Counted from the first letter of the stretch, positions 1 through 8,458 are shown. The stretch is 64,000 nt of DNA from Jaltomata sinuosa (GCA_003996215.1 QJPP01003133.1:1-64000), one strand, 5' to 3'. Notes: generated by a model from the letters alone, not told the origin. Made by a program: numbers and translations.

Positions 1-183
1 CCGGTTAGAACCGCTACTGGGTTAGAACCGTTGGACAAGGAGATAATAAGAGTATGTACGGTGGTCCTGACAGGCCCTTTGCTCAGGTAAAAGAGTTAGT
101 TTCTTCCATACAGTCTTAAGAAATTACATGAAAATTCTCGAAGATTTCAGATCTTACGCTTGCGTTTATGCGCTTGTATAAGG
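1..183 (+). repeat. Left copy of viral terminal direct repeat
   Basis: It matches 8172-8354 base for base except one C/T difference near base 157 (tacgct versus tatgct). Similarity stops after GTATAAGG: at 184 the virus continues towards the primer site, at 8355 host DNA begins. The copy may extend left of the window. Confidence 0.95.
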
Positions 184-244
184 ATACTGAATAGCTAGAT
201 CATAGATCATGGCGGACTACCGCCCGGTCTGAGATCCTGTTAAT

Positions 245-257
245 TGGTATCAGAGCC
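245..257 (+). promoter_or_regulatory. Minus-strand primer binding site (initiator Met-tRNA)
   Basis: TGGTATCAGAGCC is complementary to the 3' end of plant initiator methionyl-tRNA, the usual primer for reverse transcription in Caulimoviridae. It is perfect, unlike the decayed sites in families A and D. It lies 70 bp before the movement-protein ATG, inside the RNA leader. Confidence 0.92.
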
Positions 258-327
258 TAGACACTGTTCATGGTATATATGAGATAGATGTGAACATACT
301 TGATGTAGATATGGAACTTATTTGTTT

Positions 328-1455
328 ATGGATCCCGGAGAACAAAGTACTAAAAGTACTAGACTTGAAGAGGTTGATATACCTCAAAATCTTGATTTGT
401 TAAACAAATGGACGATTCCTAAAGTTCCGATTAAAACCATTTATGATTATGGTTGGTTTGATAAACTTTCTACAAAACAGTTGATTAAAACAACTGAACA
501 ATCTTTAGCATTGAATTCTTCTGAACAAACTATTCGTTTATTAAATAAACGTGATATTGATTTTTATAAAAATCAGTATAATTATTTGCATATTGGCATG
601 GTTCAAATTGCTTTTAAACCACTTACCCTTAAAGGGTTACCAGAGACCTTTTTAGCAGCCCTTAGGGATGCTAGAAATCTAAATTTTAGACAGTCTCTTA
701 TGGGTTCGATTGAATCTACTGTAGCCTATGGTCCAGTTTATTTCAATACGCAACCTAATTTGCAATTATCTTTATCTGATGTTAATATACTTGAGGCTTT
801 AACATTAAATGTTAAAACTCATGGTTATAACTATGTGCCAGGTTCAGAACTTATAAGTTTATCTTACCGAATTTATTTTAAATTATTATCTACTTTGAAT
901 CCGAAGTGCAAGTTATACGATACTTCTGATCAAACTATTTTAGTCGAAACTAATTTCGCCAAATCAAAGGTCACTACCAGGAGACCAATAAAATGGGAAG
1001 AAATTAATTTTCCAATAACTTGGACTCTTGATTCGGTTATATCTCCTAATCAATTAACGGATACAATTACAAATTCTGAGTATTCTCATATTTCTCAAAA
1101 TCCTGATGGAAGGGTTTGTATCCAATTTACAGAAAGTAGCTATGCTCCTCACAGGCAGTCTTTGTCTAACCATAGACTCATGCCTCCGGTAAGTTCTGTT
1201 TATAACAGAAGATCTCTCAGTTACAGATCTGTGCCTGATATTCAGCATATTTCACCGATTGATCCTCTTTATGGTCCAGCACGAAATCGGGCTGCTTCTC
1301 TCCACACCATAGAATCTGATAATAACTCTGTTATTGAAAAGGTTAAAATTAGCCCCGGTTCTAATATTGTGCAGGCTGAAAATATTCTTGATGACAGTTC
1401 TGATAAGGACTTTCCAACTCCTTCTGAAATGGAGTTTGACATTAATAAGTGTTAA
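328..1455 (+). CDS. Viral movement protein (30K superfamily)
   Basis: Intact 375-codon ORF. The ATG at 328 is the first in frame; the frame also runs a little upstream through a TTG codon, and an ATG at 311 is in another frame. Residues about 85-210 carry the beta-rich core expected of the 30K movement-protein superfamily, with an aspartate in an LSLSDV context and the following hydrophobic strand ending before LSTLNP. Members enlarge plasmodesmata or form tubules for cell-to-cell spread. The C-terminal third is polar and serine-rich with no recognisable domain. The stop overlaps the ATG of the next ORF as TAATG, suggesting coupled reinitiation on a polycistronic RNA. The family call is by pattern, not search. 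Confidence 0.8.
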   Translation: MDPGEQSTKSTRLEEVDIPQNLDLLNKWTIPKVPIKTIYDYGWFDKLSTKQLIKTTEQSLALNSSEQTIRLLNKRDIDFYKNQYNYLHIGMVQIAFKPLTLKGLPETFLAALRDARNLNFRQSLMGSIESTVAYGPVYFNTQPNLQLSLSDVNILEALTLNVKTHGYNYVPGSELISLSYRIYFKLLSTLNPKCKLYDTSDQTILVETNFAKSKVTTRRPIKWEEINFPITWTLDSVISPNQLTDTITNSEYSHISQNPDGRVCIQFTESSYAPHRQSLSNHRLMPPVSSVYNRRSLSYRSVPDIQHISPIDPLYGPARNRAASLHTIESDNNSVIEKVKISPGSNIVQAENILDDSSDKDFPTPSEMEFDINKC

Positions 1456-1931
1456 TGATTCCACATCAAATAGATTTTAGCCCAGGTTCCCTGGCAAGAA
1501 AACAAATTCAAAAAGAATTTTTTGATAAAAAATGGAACAAGTTTAAAACTTGGTTTTTTAATTCTTACAGCAGAGAAGATATGAACAATATCTCTCAAGA
1601 GTTTTATGAAACTTGTGCTTTGCATAATGAAATCATGCATTTTGTTCCATGGTTTATAACCACTTATTTGCCTTTGTATATTAAGATCATTGAAAGAACT
1701 TATCGCGAAGCAGATGGTAAGTCAATAACCGCCATTTATCCTCCACAATCTGCTTTTGTTTTACCTAATAATACATGTATAACTTTCCACGCGTTTCAAA
1801 AATTCGTTGAGGAAGAAATTGCTTCTATAAGTATTTCAGAAATTAATAAACTGATTTCTCAAAATAATTATCTGGGTTTATATGTCAAAGTTTTGGGAGA
1901 ACATATTAGCTCTCTAGATAAAAAAACTTGA
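1455..1931 (+). CDS. Viral ORF2, unidentified 158-residue protein
   Basis: I do not recognise this protein. The ATG at 1455 shares its A with the TAA of the movement-protein ORF, so I prefer it to a GTG two codons upstream. The product is mixed charged and aromatic, with FDKKWNKFKTWFFNSYSR near the N terminus and a hydrophobic stretch around residues 60-75. No cysteine motif, signal peptide or clear coiled coil is visible. In caulimoviruses small proteins in this position are aphid-transmission or virion-associated factors, but nothing here proves either. The next ORF starts 4 bases after the stop. Confidence 0.65.
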   Translation: MIPHQIDFSPGSLARKQIQKEFFDKKWNKFKTWFFNSYSREDMNNISQEFYETCALHNEIMHFVPWFITTYLPLYIKIIERTYREADGKSITAIYPPQSAFVLPNNTCITFHAFQKFVEEEIASISISEINKLISQNNYLGLYVKVLGEHISSLDKKT

Positions 1932-1935
1932 TAAA

Positions 1936-2987
1936 ATGACTATTTTGATAAAAGATATAAAAGCTGATATAGCTAAAACCAATATTGCTTCAACTAGCAA
2001 AGCAGATGTTGCTTCAACTAGTAAAGTAGAATTGGTTCCCACTTTTATTCAAAGACCCCCTGAAATTACCGATTTTAAATTTAAATCATTAAATGAGTTA
2101 GAAGAACTTCTTGATAAAAAGTTTTTGGGTTTAAAAATAAAACCAATTGATTTATCCCGAGAATTTTCTGAAAAAATTGAACAAACGGATGATTATAAAA
2201 ATCATGTTTCTTCAGAGTTTAATAAACTCAAAAGTTATCCTCGAAAAAATTCTGGGTATTCAAAACCAGCTATGACTACGTTCTATTACCCTCGTCCAAC
2301 CCCTCAAGATGTGTTAATAGAGGAAAGGGATTGGAACCAGACTAATACGTCTTACAGTGGTACTGAAATTTATTAATGGAACCTCGACGGTTTAACTGAT
2401 AGGCAGTTAACCATTTTGGTTCATAGGATGCTTATGTATGCAACCATTTGCAAAAGCACCAAAAATAATGATAGAACTATCTGCAAGATGATTGTTGCAG
2501 GTTTTACAGGACAGCTCAGAGGCTGGTGGGATAACTATTTAAATGTAGAGGAAAAAGCCACTATCGTCAATGCTATTGCAGTTGATGAAGGAGTTGATAA
2601 CTTAGGCTTCAAACTAGAAAAAAATAGAGAAGAAGCTGTTTATACTCTGGTGGTCACTATTTTAGAACACTTTAATGGTAGATTTACCTCATCTTATGAA
2701 ACAGTTCGTACTTTACTCAATGGTCTAAAATGTCCTACATTGACCAAATGGAGATGGTACAAAGATACGTTTCTAAGTCGGGTTATGGAATCGGGTTATG
2801 GAATTACCCGAAAATAAGTATGAATTTTGGAAAGCTAAGTTTATAGACGGTTCCTTCTTTATTTGCAGAAAGGGTTCGAAAAGTCCTAAGAGGAGACCAG
2901 CACGAAATCCCTTATATTAGTTACACTTATGGTAAGCTAATTGGGGTTTGTACTCAAGAAGGGTTAAACCTATGCAACGAACTCCGC
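1936..2987 (+). pseudogene. Broken viral coat-protein region, N-terminal part of coat-pol frame
   Basis: The frame opens at ATG 1936 and encodes a lysine-rich, proline-containing head, then caulimovirus coat-like sequence including GQLRGWWDNYL near 2507-2540. It is interrupted three times. A TAA at 2374-2376 is followed directly by in-frame coat-like sequence. A perfect 13-bp tandem duplication (2778-2790 and 2791-2803) shifts the frame by one. A further one-base-equivalent shift between about 2850 and 2867 brings the reading into the frame of the next CDS, which is then open without a break through 2988. I infer that coat and pol were one long ORF. The coat protein forms the virion, so this copy should not make normal capsids by itself. 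Confidence 0.85.
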
Positions 2988-5894
2988 ATGTCACAACAGC
3001 TTAAGATGAATAAGAAAAAAGAAAGATCTCAGCTTGGAGATTTCTGTACTCAGTTCGGTTTACCTGAACCAACCGCCGCCTATGGCAGCAAAAAGGAGTA
3101 CTACCGGTCTCCCAGGACGGAAGGTTCCAACAGGAGACGAAGATCTAGACGAATGTCTAGAGAAGAAAGAGACGCTAAAAGAAGCTCTCGTAAATCTAAT
3201 AGATTTACAAGAGATCGATCGGGAAGAGATCTCTCAAAAATCAAGTGCTACAAATGCGGTAAGCGAGGGCATATTGCCCCAAATTGCAAATTGAATAAGC
3301 TTAAAGCTTTAGAACTTGATCCAGAAATGCATGAAAAGGTTTATAGTTTATTATACACCTCTGGGTCTGATGAAAATTATGAATCATATTCTGAGACTGA
3401 ATCAAATATTGATCTTATTGATTTTTCTGATCATGATGAACAGGTTAATTGCACCACTTGTAAAGGTAATACCTGTAATTGTGGATCTGAAGGAGATGAT
3501 ATTTACAGGCTTCAATCACAATTTCAAGATTTTACTATCAATATGTTTTCATCTGATAATATCATTGAATTGCTAAAAGAAGTAACTGATAACCAACTTC
3601 GTGAAAAAATTATTAATCTTGCCACAGTAAAGGAGGCTAGTCCTTCAAAAGTGGAAAAGATTAAAAATGAGTTTGATTATCAGGCCCCTTATTCTTTAAA
3701 AGAGGTTGATAATCGCTTAATAGCAAAAAATTCTGTTGTTGAAAAGAATGCTTCTTTTGATGATTTAAAAGAAGAGGTTGAAAATCTAAAAAAAGAGATT
3801 ATATTTCTTAAACGTAATCAGGCCATTCATGATAAAAGGATTTCTCAGATTGAGGAAAATCCTGCGCAGATAAGTGCTTCGGATCCTACTATTTTAAGTA
3901 CTTCCAAAGGTAAGGAGGTTTGCTATGATGAACCTAACAATAATATGTTTCTGGGAATGATGCAGGTTGTTACTGCGCACAAATGGTATGTTAAATGCAC
4001 CATTTTAATTGATAATAGCTTCTCTATTACTAGTGATGCTTTGATCGACAGCGGTGCAGATGTAAGCTGCATCCAAGAGGGTCTTGTTCCCTCAAAATAT
4101 TTTCAAAAAACTGCACATATGGTAAAGTCTGCATCCGGACATGCTTTAGATATAAAGTATAAGTTGTCCAATACAAAGATTTGCCAGAATAAGGTTTGCA
4201 TTCCACATTTCTTCTTTCTGGTAAAAAATCAGTTGCATCCTCCAATTATACTTGGAACACCTTTTATAAATGCAATCTATCCTTTTACCCATATTGATTC
4301 AAAAGGATTTTCAGCATCTTATAAAGACAATGTCATAACGTATACTTTTATCACGGAATCAATAACTCGTGATATTAATGCTTTGATTAAAATGAAGCAA
4401 CAACATGTCGATTCTTTACAATATGAACTTTTTAGCATGAACATTTTTGAGTCTCTCAAATCTACTAAGATACAAGAAAAAATTAAAATAATTTCTAAAC
4501 AGATCGCCATTGATATTTGTGTTGATCACCCTAGTGACTTTTGGAATCGCAAGAAGCACATCGTAACTCTTCCATATGAGGATGATTTTTCAGAGGATAA
4601 TATCCCAACCAAGTCTCGTCCCTGCCAAATGAATTCTGAGTTAGTAGAATTCTGCAAAAGGGAAATAGACACTTTATTACAAAAGGGTTTAATAAAGCCA
4701 TCAAAATCTCCTTGGTCTTGCACAGCGTTTTATGTGAATAATGCCGCAGAAAAAGAACGAGGAACTCCAAGGTTAGTAATAAATTACAAACCTTTAAACA
4801 AACATTTAAAATGGGTCAGGTATCCTATTCCCAATAAAAGGGATTTATTATCCAGATTATACGAAGCCAATATATTCTCAAAATTTGATTTAAAATCAGG
4901 TTATTGGCAAATTCAGATTTTTAAAGAGCATTCTTATAGGACTGCCTTCAATGTTCCTTTTGGGCAATACGAATGGAATGTTATGCCATTTGGTTTAAAA
5001 AATGCCCCGTCAGAATTTCAAAAAATCATGAATGATATTTTCAATCCATATATGGATTTCATTATTGTGTATATTGATGATATTTTAGTGTTTTCAAAAA
5101 CTCTTGAAATACATATGAAACACCTTGATATTTTCAAAAAAATTGTTATACAAAATGGGTTGGTTATTTCTAAACCAAAAATGAGTTTGTTCCAGACAGA
5201 AGTACGTTTTCTGGGACACTTAATTTGTCAAGGAAAAGTTACTCCTATTCAGAGGGCCATCGACTTTGCATCAAAGTTTCCTGACGTTATTACTGATAGA
5301 ACTCAATTGCAGAGATTCTTGGGTAGTTTAAATTACATCTCCCCTTTTTACAAGAATCTTTCACGTGATTTAGCCCCACTATATGACAGGCTAAAAAAGG
5401 ATTATAAATCTCCTTGGACATCAAGTCACACCGCTTTGGTAAAGAACATCAAACTACGAGTTCAGTCTTTACCTTGTTTAACTCTTGCTAACCCGGCTTG
5501 GCAAAAAATTATTGAAACAGATGCTTCAAATATTGGTTACGGTGGGATTCTTAAACAAATTAATCCCAATGACAAAAATGAATATCTTATTAGATTTCAT
5601 TCAGGAAAATGGACTGAGGCCCAGAAGAAATATGCTACTGTGGCCCATGAAATGCTTACTATTGTTAAATGTGTTCTTAAATTTCAGGATGATTTATATA
5701 ATCAGAAGTTTTTGATAAAAATTGATGCTCAGTCAGTCAAATACATGTTTGACAAAGACTTTAAACATGACGCATCTAAGCTTATATTTGCTAGGTGGCA
5801 GGCTCAATTAGCCCCATTCGATTTTGATATTCAATATAAAAAGGGGGTTGATAATTCTCTCCCAGATTTCCTTTCAAGGGAATACATTCAATAA
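2988..5894 (+). CDS. Viral polyprotein: zinc knuckle, aspartic protease, reverse transcriptase, RNase H
   Basis: This is an open frame of 968 codons. Domains in order: an Arg/Ser-rich basic stretch (about 40-80); a CCHC zinc knuckle, CYKCGKRGHIAPNC (87-100), belonging to the coat protein; an acidic Ser/Glu region with a second cysteine cluster (about 155-166); a Lys/Glu coiled-coil-like stretch (about 255-285); the retropepsin motif DSGAD (354-358); the RT core with YIDD at 695-698; and RNase H, with its first catalytic Asp at 845 and a GVDNSLPDFLSR end. It copies pregenomic RNA into DNA. The ATG at 2988 is internal to what was probably a longer coat-pol frame. No stop or frameshift occurs in 2.9 kb, a sign of recent integration. 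The stop overlaps the next ATG (TAATG). Confidence 0.93.
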   Translation: MSQQLKMNKKKERSQLGDFCTQFGLPEPTAAYGSKKEYYRSPRTEGSNRRRRSRRMSREERDAKRSSRKSNRFTRDRSGRDLSKIKCYKCGKRGHIAPNCKLNKLKALELDPEMHEKVYSLLYTSGSDENYESYSETESNIDLIDFSDHDEQVNCTTCKGNTCNCGSEGDDIYRLQSQFQDFTINMFSSDNIIELLKEVTDNQLREKIINLATVKEASPSKVEKIKNEFDYQAPYSLKEVDNRLIAKNSVVEKNASFDDLKEEVENLKKEIIFLKRNQAIHDKRISQIEENPAQISASDPTILSTSKGKEVCYDEPNNNMFLGMMQVVTAHKWYVKCTILIDNSFSITSDALIDSGADVSCIQEGLVPSKYFQKTAHMVKSASGHALDIKYKLSNTKICQNKVCIPHFFFLVKNQLHPPIILGTPFINAIYPFTHIDSKGFSASYKDNVITYTFITESITRDINALIKMKQQHVDSLQYELFSMNIFESLKSTKIQEKIKIISKQIAIDICVDHPSDFWNRKKHIVTLPYEDDFSEDNIPTKSRPCQMNSELVEFCKREIDTLLQKGLIKPSKSPWSCTAFYVNNAAEKERGTPRLVINYKPLNKHLKWVRYPIPNKRDLLSRLYEANIFSKFDLKSGYWQIQIFKEHSYRTAFNVPFGQYEWNVMPFGLKNAPSEFQKIMNDIFNPYMDFIIVYIDDILVFSKTLEIHMKHLDIFKKIVIQNGLVISKPKMSLFQTEVRFLGHLICQGKVTPIQRAIDFASKFPDVITDRTQLQRFLGSLNYISPFYKNLSRDLAPLYDRLKKDYKSPWTSSHTALVKNIKLRVQSLPCLTLANPAWQKIIETDASNIGYGGILKQINPNDKNEYLIRFHSGKWTEAQKKYATVAHEMLTIVKCVLKFQDDLYNQKFLIKIDAQSVKYMFDKDFKHDASKLIFARWQAQLAPFDFDIQYKKGVDNSLPDFLSREYIQ

Positions 5895-6079
5895 TGTTTT
5901 ATTTGGCTTTCTTATCTGATGAAACTCTTATGATACTGTTAAGGGTAATTATATTACCAAAAGATCTTAAAAAACTCATTATTGAAAAGGTTATTGATGA
6001 GCTGACAAGAGAAGATTTCTCTATTCACGAATATTCGGAAATAATCCGAGAAGACTTAACATATTATTTCTCGGAATGA
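5894..6079 (+). CDS. Small viral ORF, 61 residues, unknown
   Basis: Not recognised. The ATG shares its A with the pol stop codon, and the stop overlaps the next ORF as ATGA, so it lies in a chain of coupled cistrons. The product is leucine- and isoleucine-rich at its N terminus and acidic at its C terminus. It could be a real small protein or the opening part of a once longer ORF that continued into the next frame. Spacing, not homology, is the main support. Confidence 0.5.
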   Translation: MFYLAFLSDETLMILLRVIILPKDLKKLIIEKVIDELTREDFSIHEYSEIIREDLTYYFSE

Positions 6080-6432
6080 CTAATCGGTTTTCTTACAGGA
6101 TGGAACCGCCATGGCGGCAAGTTCGAGGAAGGGGAAGGGGAAGATCAGCCCCAGGAAGATCCTCTGGACAGTCTAGCTCTCAGGGATCGACATATCGATC
6201 TAATTATCCAGTTATACAAGGATCGTCATATCGATCGAACTACCCAGTTATACAAATGGGTAATAAAAGTCTTATTAATAAAAAGATCACAGATGAAGGA
6301 TCATCTAGCTCATCTGTTGCTCCTGAGCAAGTTATTAATTTGGAAGCTATTCCAAAAGACAGTCCTTATACGAACATGCGCAGGCCTACCTGCATGCACA
6401 AAGGCAGAAAGATATTTTTGCCTCCATTATGA
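6076..6432 (+). CDS. Viral ORF with Arg-Gly-rich head and internal repeat, 118 residues
   Basis: Not recognised as a named family. The start overlaps the previous stop (ATGA) and the end overlaps the next ATG (ATGA). The head has an RGRGRGR run and many Ser/Gln residues, typical of disordered nucleic-acid-binding tails. Residues 37-60 are two near-identical 12-residue units of the form GS-YRSNYPVIQ. The C terminus has a CMHKGRK stretch. It may be the N-terminal cistron of a larger last gene shared with the next ORF. A role in RNA binding is inferred from composition only. Confidence 0.5.
   Translation: MTNRFSYRMEPPWRQVRGRGRGRSAPGRSSGQSSSQGSTYRSNYPVIQGSSYRSNYPVIQMGNKSLINKKITDEGSSSSSVAPEQVINLEAIPKDSPYTNMRRPTCMHKGRKIFLPPL
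6125..6144 (+). promoter_or_regulatory. Candidate plus-strand priming purine tract
   Basis: This is an unbroken 20-base run of only A and G, rich in GGGGAA. Caulimoviruses prime plus-strand DNA from purine-rich RNA left after RNase H digestion. It also encodes the Arg-Gly run of the overlapping ORF, so coding need alone could explain it. Confidence 0.4.
6184..6255 (+). repeat. Two tandem 36-bp units, 12 codons each
   Basis: Units 6184-6219 and 6220-6255 differ at only a few positions, mostly third bases or single substitutions, and each contains ATATCGATC and CCAGTTATACAA. The length is a multiple of three, so the frame is kept. Confidence 0.85.
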
Positions 6433-7586
6433 AAGAAGATAATGATCCTATCATATCTTATGAACAAGTCCGAAAAAGGGAAATTATATTTTTCCTGGAA
6501 AATGCTGATATACAAAGAAAATCAGAACCATGGAAAATATTTCAGAGATATTTAGTCAAGGGATTATATTTCCCGGGTGAGTCTTATAAGACTCGATCCT
6601 ATTATGAAACAATTTTGACAAGTATGGGTAGTGCGGAAATTCAGCACTTCTGTCCTACGGGTTATACCCCAGAAGAGAATGTTTATAACTTCTCTAAAAT
6701 AATCATCAAACAGATCATATCTGTTGAAGAGTGGGGGTTGTCTACCATGAAAGAAAGACAGCTGGTTGTTAAAGGTATACCTATGAATTTCACATATTGG
6801 GATTATATCCAAGCATTTAGTAAAACCTTATTTTATAATAATGACAAAAACAAACATACTTGGTTTGTAAAAATTTGTTCAAAGGTTTTTGCTGAACCTA
6901 TTCCAAATTGGTTTATTAATTGGTGGTCATACCACGGCCCTACTATTCAAATATTACCAGAAAAGTTTTTACAGTTATACAAAGAATGGAAAAAGGTATC
7001 TCCTTTTCTTCAAAATTTATACCACGAGGATCATATATGTTGGTTAGAGAAGATTGACCAAATGTACTTCTTTATAGAATTCTCTATTCCTTGGATTCAT
7101 AAATGGATTCCAGAAATAGGGTTCACAGAGGAGGATGTTCCTTGTCTATATCGTGTATATTACAATAATTTCTGGGAAAAACTATTGAAAAAAGATCCCA
7201 GAACCAAGCAGATAAACGGACAAGAACTGGTTGATACTATTGTCAACACTATCAAATTATATAAAGAAATTCCTCCAAAGGATATTGGTGTTGATAACCC
7301 ATCCATCCGGCATATTGCCAGAAGAATCTCCACCCAAGACGGAGATAAAGAAGCAATGGTCAACGAATATCTTGAAAAAATGAAGAAGAGCTTGCTTCAA
7401 GGAATCGATCAAATCGACAAATCAGACACTTCTATGAGAAGTGAGACATCAGGTGAAGAATCTCAACGTCATGAAGAAGATATTATATTATCTACCGAAG
7501 AGATACACGAAGCAGAAGATTTGCTTCAAACATTGAAGGCCATGGATAAAAGACGTGGTAAAGAAAAAATGAATAATATTGACTAG
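6429..7586 (+). CDS. Last viral ORF, 385 residues, function not assigned
   Basis: Intact ORF starting at an ATGA overlap with the previous cistron. It holds the place of the transactivator/viroplasmin gene of caulimoviruses (last ORF before the promoter), but I do not see that family's typical motifs with confidence. Visible features: a Trp- and aromatic-rich centre with WFINWWSYHGP near residues 157-167, a FSIPWIHKWIPEIGFTEEDVP block near 217-237, then a charged Lys/Glu/Ser tail from about 310 with stretches compatible with a coiled coil. Its conserved-looking, fully open frame argues that it was functional at integration. Possible roles are translation activation, inclusion-body matrix or movement support. 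Confidence 0.65.
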   Translation: MKEDNDPIISYEQVRKREIIFFLENADIQRKSEPWKIFQRYLVKGLYFPGESYKTRSYYETILTSMGSAEIQHFCPTGYTPEENVYNFSKIIIKQIISVEEWGLSTMKERQLVVKGIPMNFTYWDYIQAFSKTLFYNNDKNKHTWFVKICSKVFAEPIPNWFINWWSYHGPTIQILPEKFLQLYKEWKKVSPFLQNLYHEDHICWLEKIDQMYFFIEFSIPWIHKWIPEIGFTEEDVPCLYRVYYNNFWEKLLKKDPRTKQINGQELVDTIVNTIKLYKEIPPKDIGVDNPSIRHIARRISTQDGDKEAMVNEYLEKMKKSLLQGIDQIDKSDTSMRSETSGEESQRHEEDIILSTEEIHEAEDLLQTLKAMDKRRGKEKMNNID

Positions 7587-7599
7587 AAGACAGATGCAA

Positions 7600-7740
7600 G
7601 TGGCTGTCACCATCAACAGTGTATGGACTGTTTAAAACAGTAAAATTACTGTTTAGGGACCCACATGGGACCCCCAATAATGTACATAGATTCATTATTT
7701 TTCTATATAAGTCCTCACCTTGTTCAGTAGGAGGATACAA
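7600..7740 (+). promoter_or_regulatory. Pregenomic RNA promoter with TATA box
   Basis: The TATATAA at 7704-7710 sits in a TTCTATATAAG context between the last ORF and the leader, the standard place of the caulimovirus full-length promoter. Transcription should start near 7735-7745. No CAAT or as-1-like element was identified with certainty. Confidence 0.75.
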
Positions 7741-8171
7741 CAAAAATTAGAATCCTCTCTTTTCTTTTCAATTTTGTAAAGAGAAAATACAAAAGCTTTA
7801 GCCACTGTTCCGACGATCAATAAAATTTTGGATCAGTTTTTGCTAAACAACTGTGGAATCTTGGCCATCCTTCAAGGTAGTTACTTTTCTTTTAAATTTT
7901 TTAATTACAGTACTCTTCTCCTAGCCAGGACTATGTCCGGCTAAACGTCTTCCATATCTATGTCTTGTATCTAACGTCTCTCCTATATGCACCATGAACG
8001 GATCTAAGCTTTTCTAAAATAGAACGGAATTTTTATGAAATTTCTTGACTTGGTTCTGAGATGGTGGTACAGTCGGATCTAGAACATCTCTTATTATCTC
8101 TGTCTGGCAAGCCTGTAGCAAGCCATGACCTCTTTAGCCCAAGATATGTGTTGAAAAGGGCGCCGCTTGGT
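7740..8171 (+). other. Viral RNA leader (continues in the circle to bases 1-327)
   Basis: This is a non-coding leader of roughly 750 bases when joined with 1-327. It contains short ORFs, the longest opening at ATG 8061 and running to 8261. Near the repeat boundary there are two copies of the partly self-complementary word GGTTAGAACC (bases 3-12 and 20-29, and again at 8174). Long structured leaders with small upstream ORFs are normal in Caulimoviridae and allow ribosome shunting. I did not fold it. Confidence 0.6.
7819..7824 (+). terminator. Poly(A) signal of pregenomic RNA
   Basis: AATAAA lies about 80 bases downstream of the expected start site. In a circular template the polymerase passes it once at the start and uses it the second time, giving a terminally redundant RNA. 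That spacing is characteristic of the family. Confidence 0.7.
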
Positions 8172-8354
8172 CCGGTTAGAACCGCTACTGGGTTAGAACC
8201 GTTGGACAAGGAGATAATAAGAGTATGTACGGTGGTCCTGACAGGCCCTTTGCTCAGGTAAAAGAGTTAGTTTCTTCCATACAGTCTTAAGAAATTACAT
8301 GAAAATTCTCGAAGATTTCAGATCTTATGCTTGCGTTTATGCGCTTGTATAAGG
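8172..8354 (+). repeat. Right copy of viral terminal direct repeat and host junction
   Basis: It matches bases 1-183 and ends at GTATAAGG. The next base starts unrelated AT-rich host sequence that runs into a MITE about 95 bp further on. Confidence 0.95.
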
Positions 8355-8458
8355 TCAAGAATGGTAGTATGGTTGAGGTTTAGTAGTAATATATAAAATA
8401 TTCGACTCCTCATTGAATATAGTCCTAGTAATAAGCTGGATTACATTATTAAAAAGCC

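Larger units (their letters stand above)
1..8354 (+). mobile_element. Endogenous pararetrovirus (Caulimoviridae-like), one genome plus terminal redundancy
   Basis: This is an integrated copy of a plant pararetrovirus. Seen: a Met-tRNA primer site, a movement-protein ORF, a coat region with zinc knuckle, then protease, reverse transcriptase and RNase H, with the pol frame ending straight after RNase H and no integrase. That absence separates it from the Ty3/Gypsy elements further right. The period between the terminal repeats is 8171 bp, a normal genome size for the family. Most ORFs are open; the coat region is broken. The right junction with host DNA is at 8354/8355. The left junction lies outside the window, so whether this is one copy or the end of a tandem array cannot be decided. 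The layout, with separate MP first and fused coat-pol, does not let me name a genus with confidence. Confidence 0.93.

Noticed and set aside
322..327. TTG codon as start of the movement protein
   Set aside because: The ATG at 328 is two codons downstream in the same frame and is the natural start.
3034..3576. Two 86-codon plus-strand ORFs in the viral pol region
   Set aside because: They overlap the zinc-knuckle coding frame in another phase, and the second reads through low-complexity sequence.
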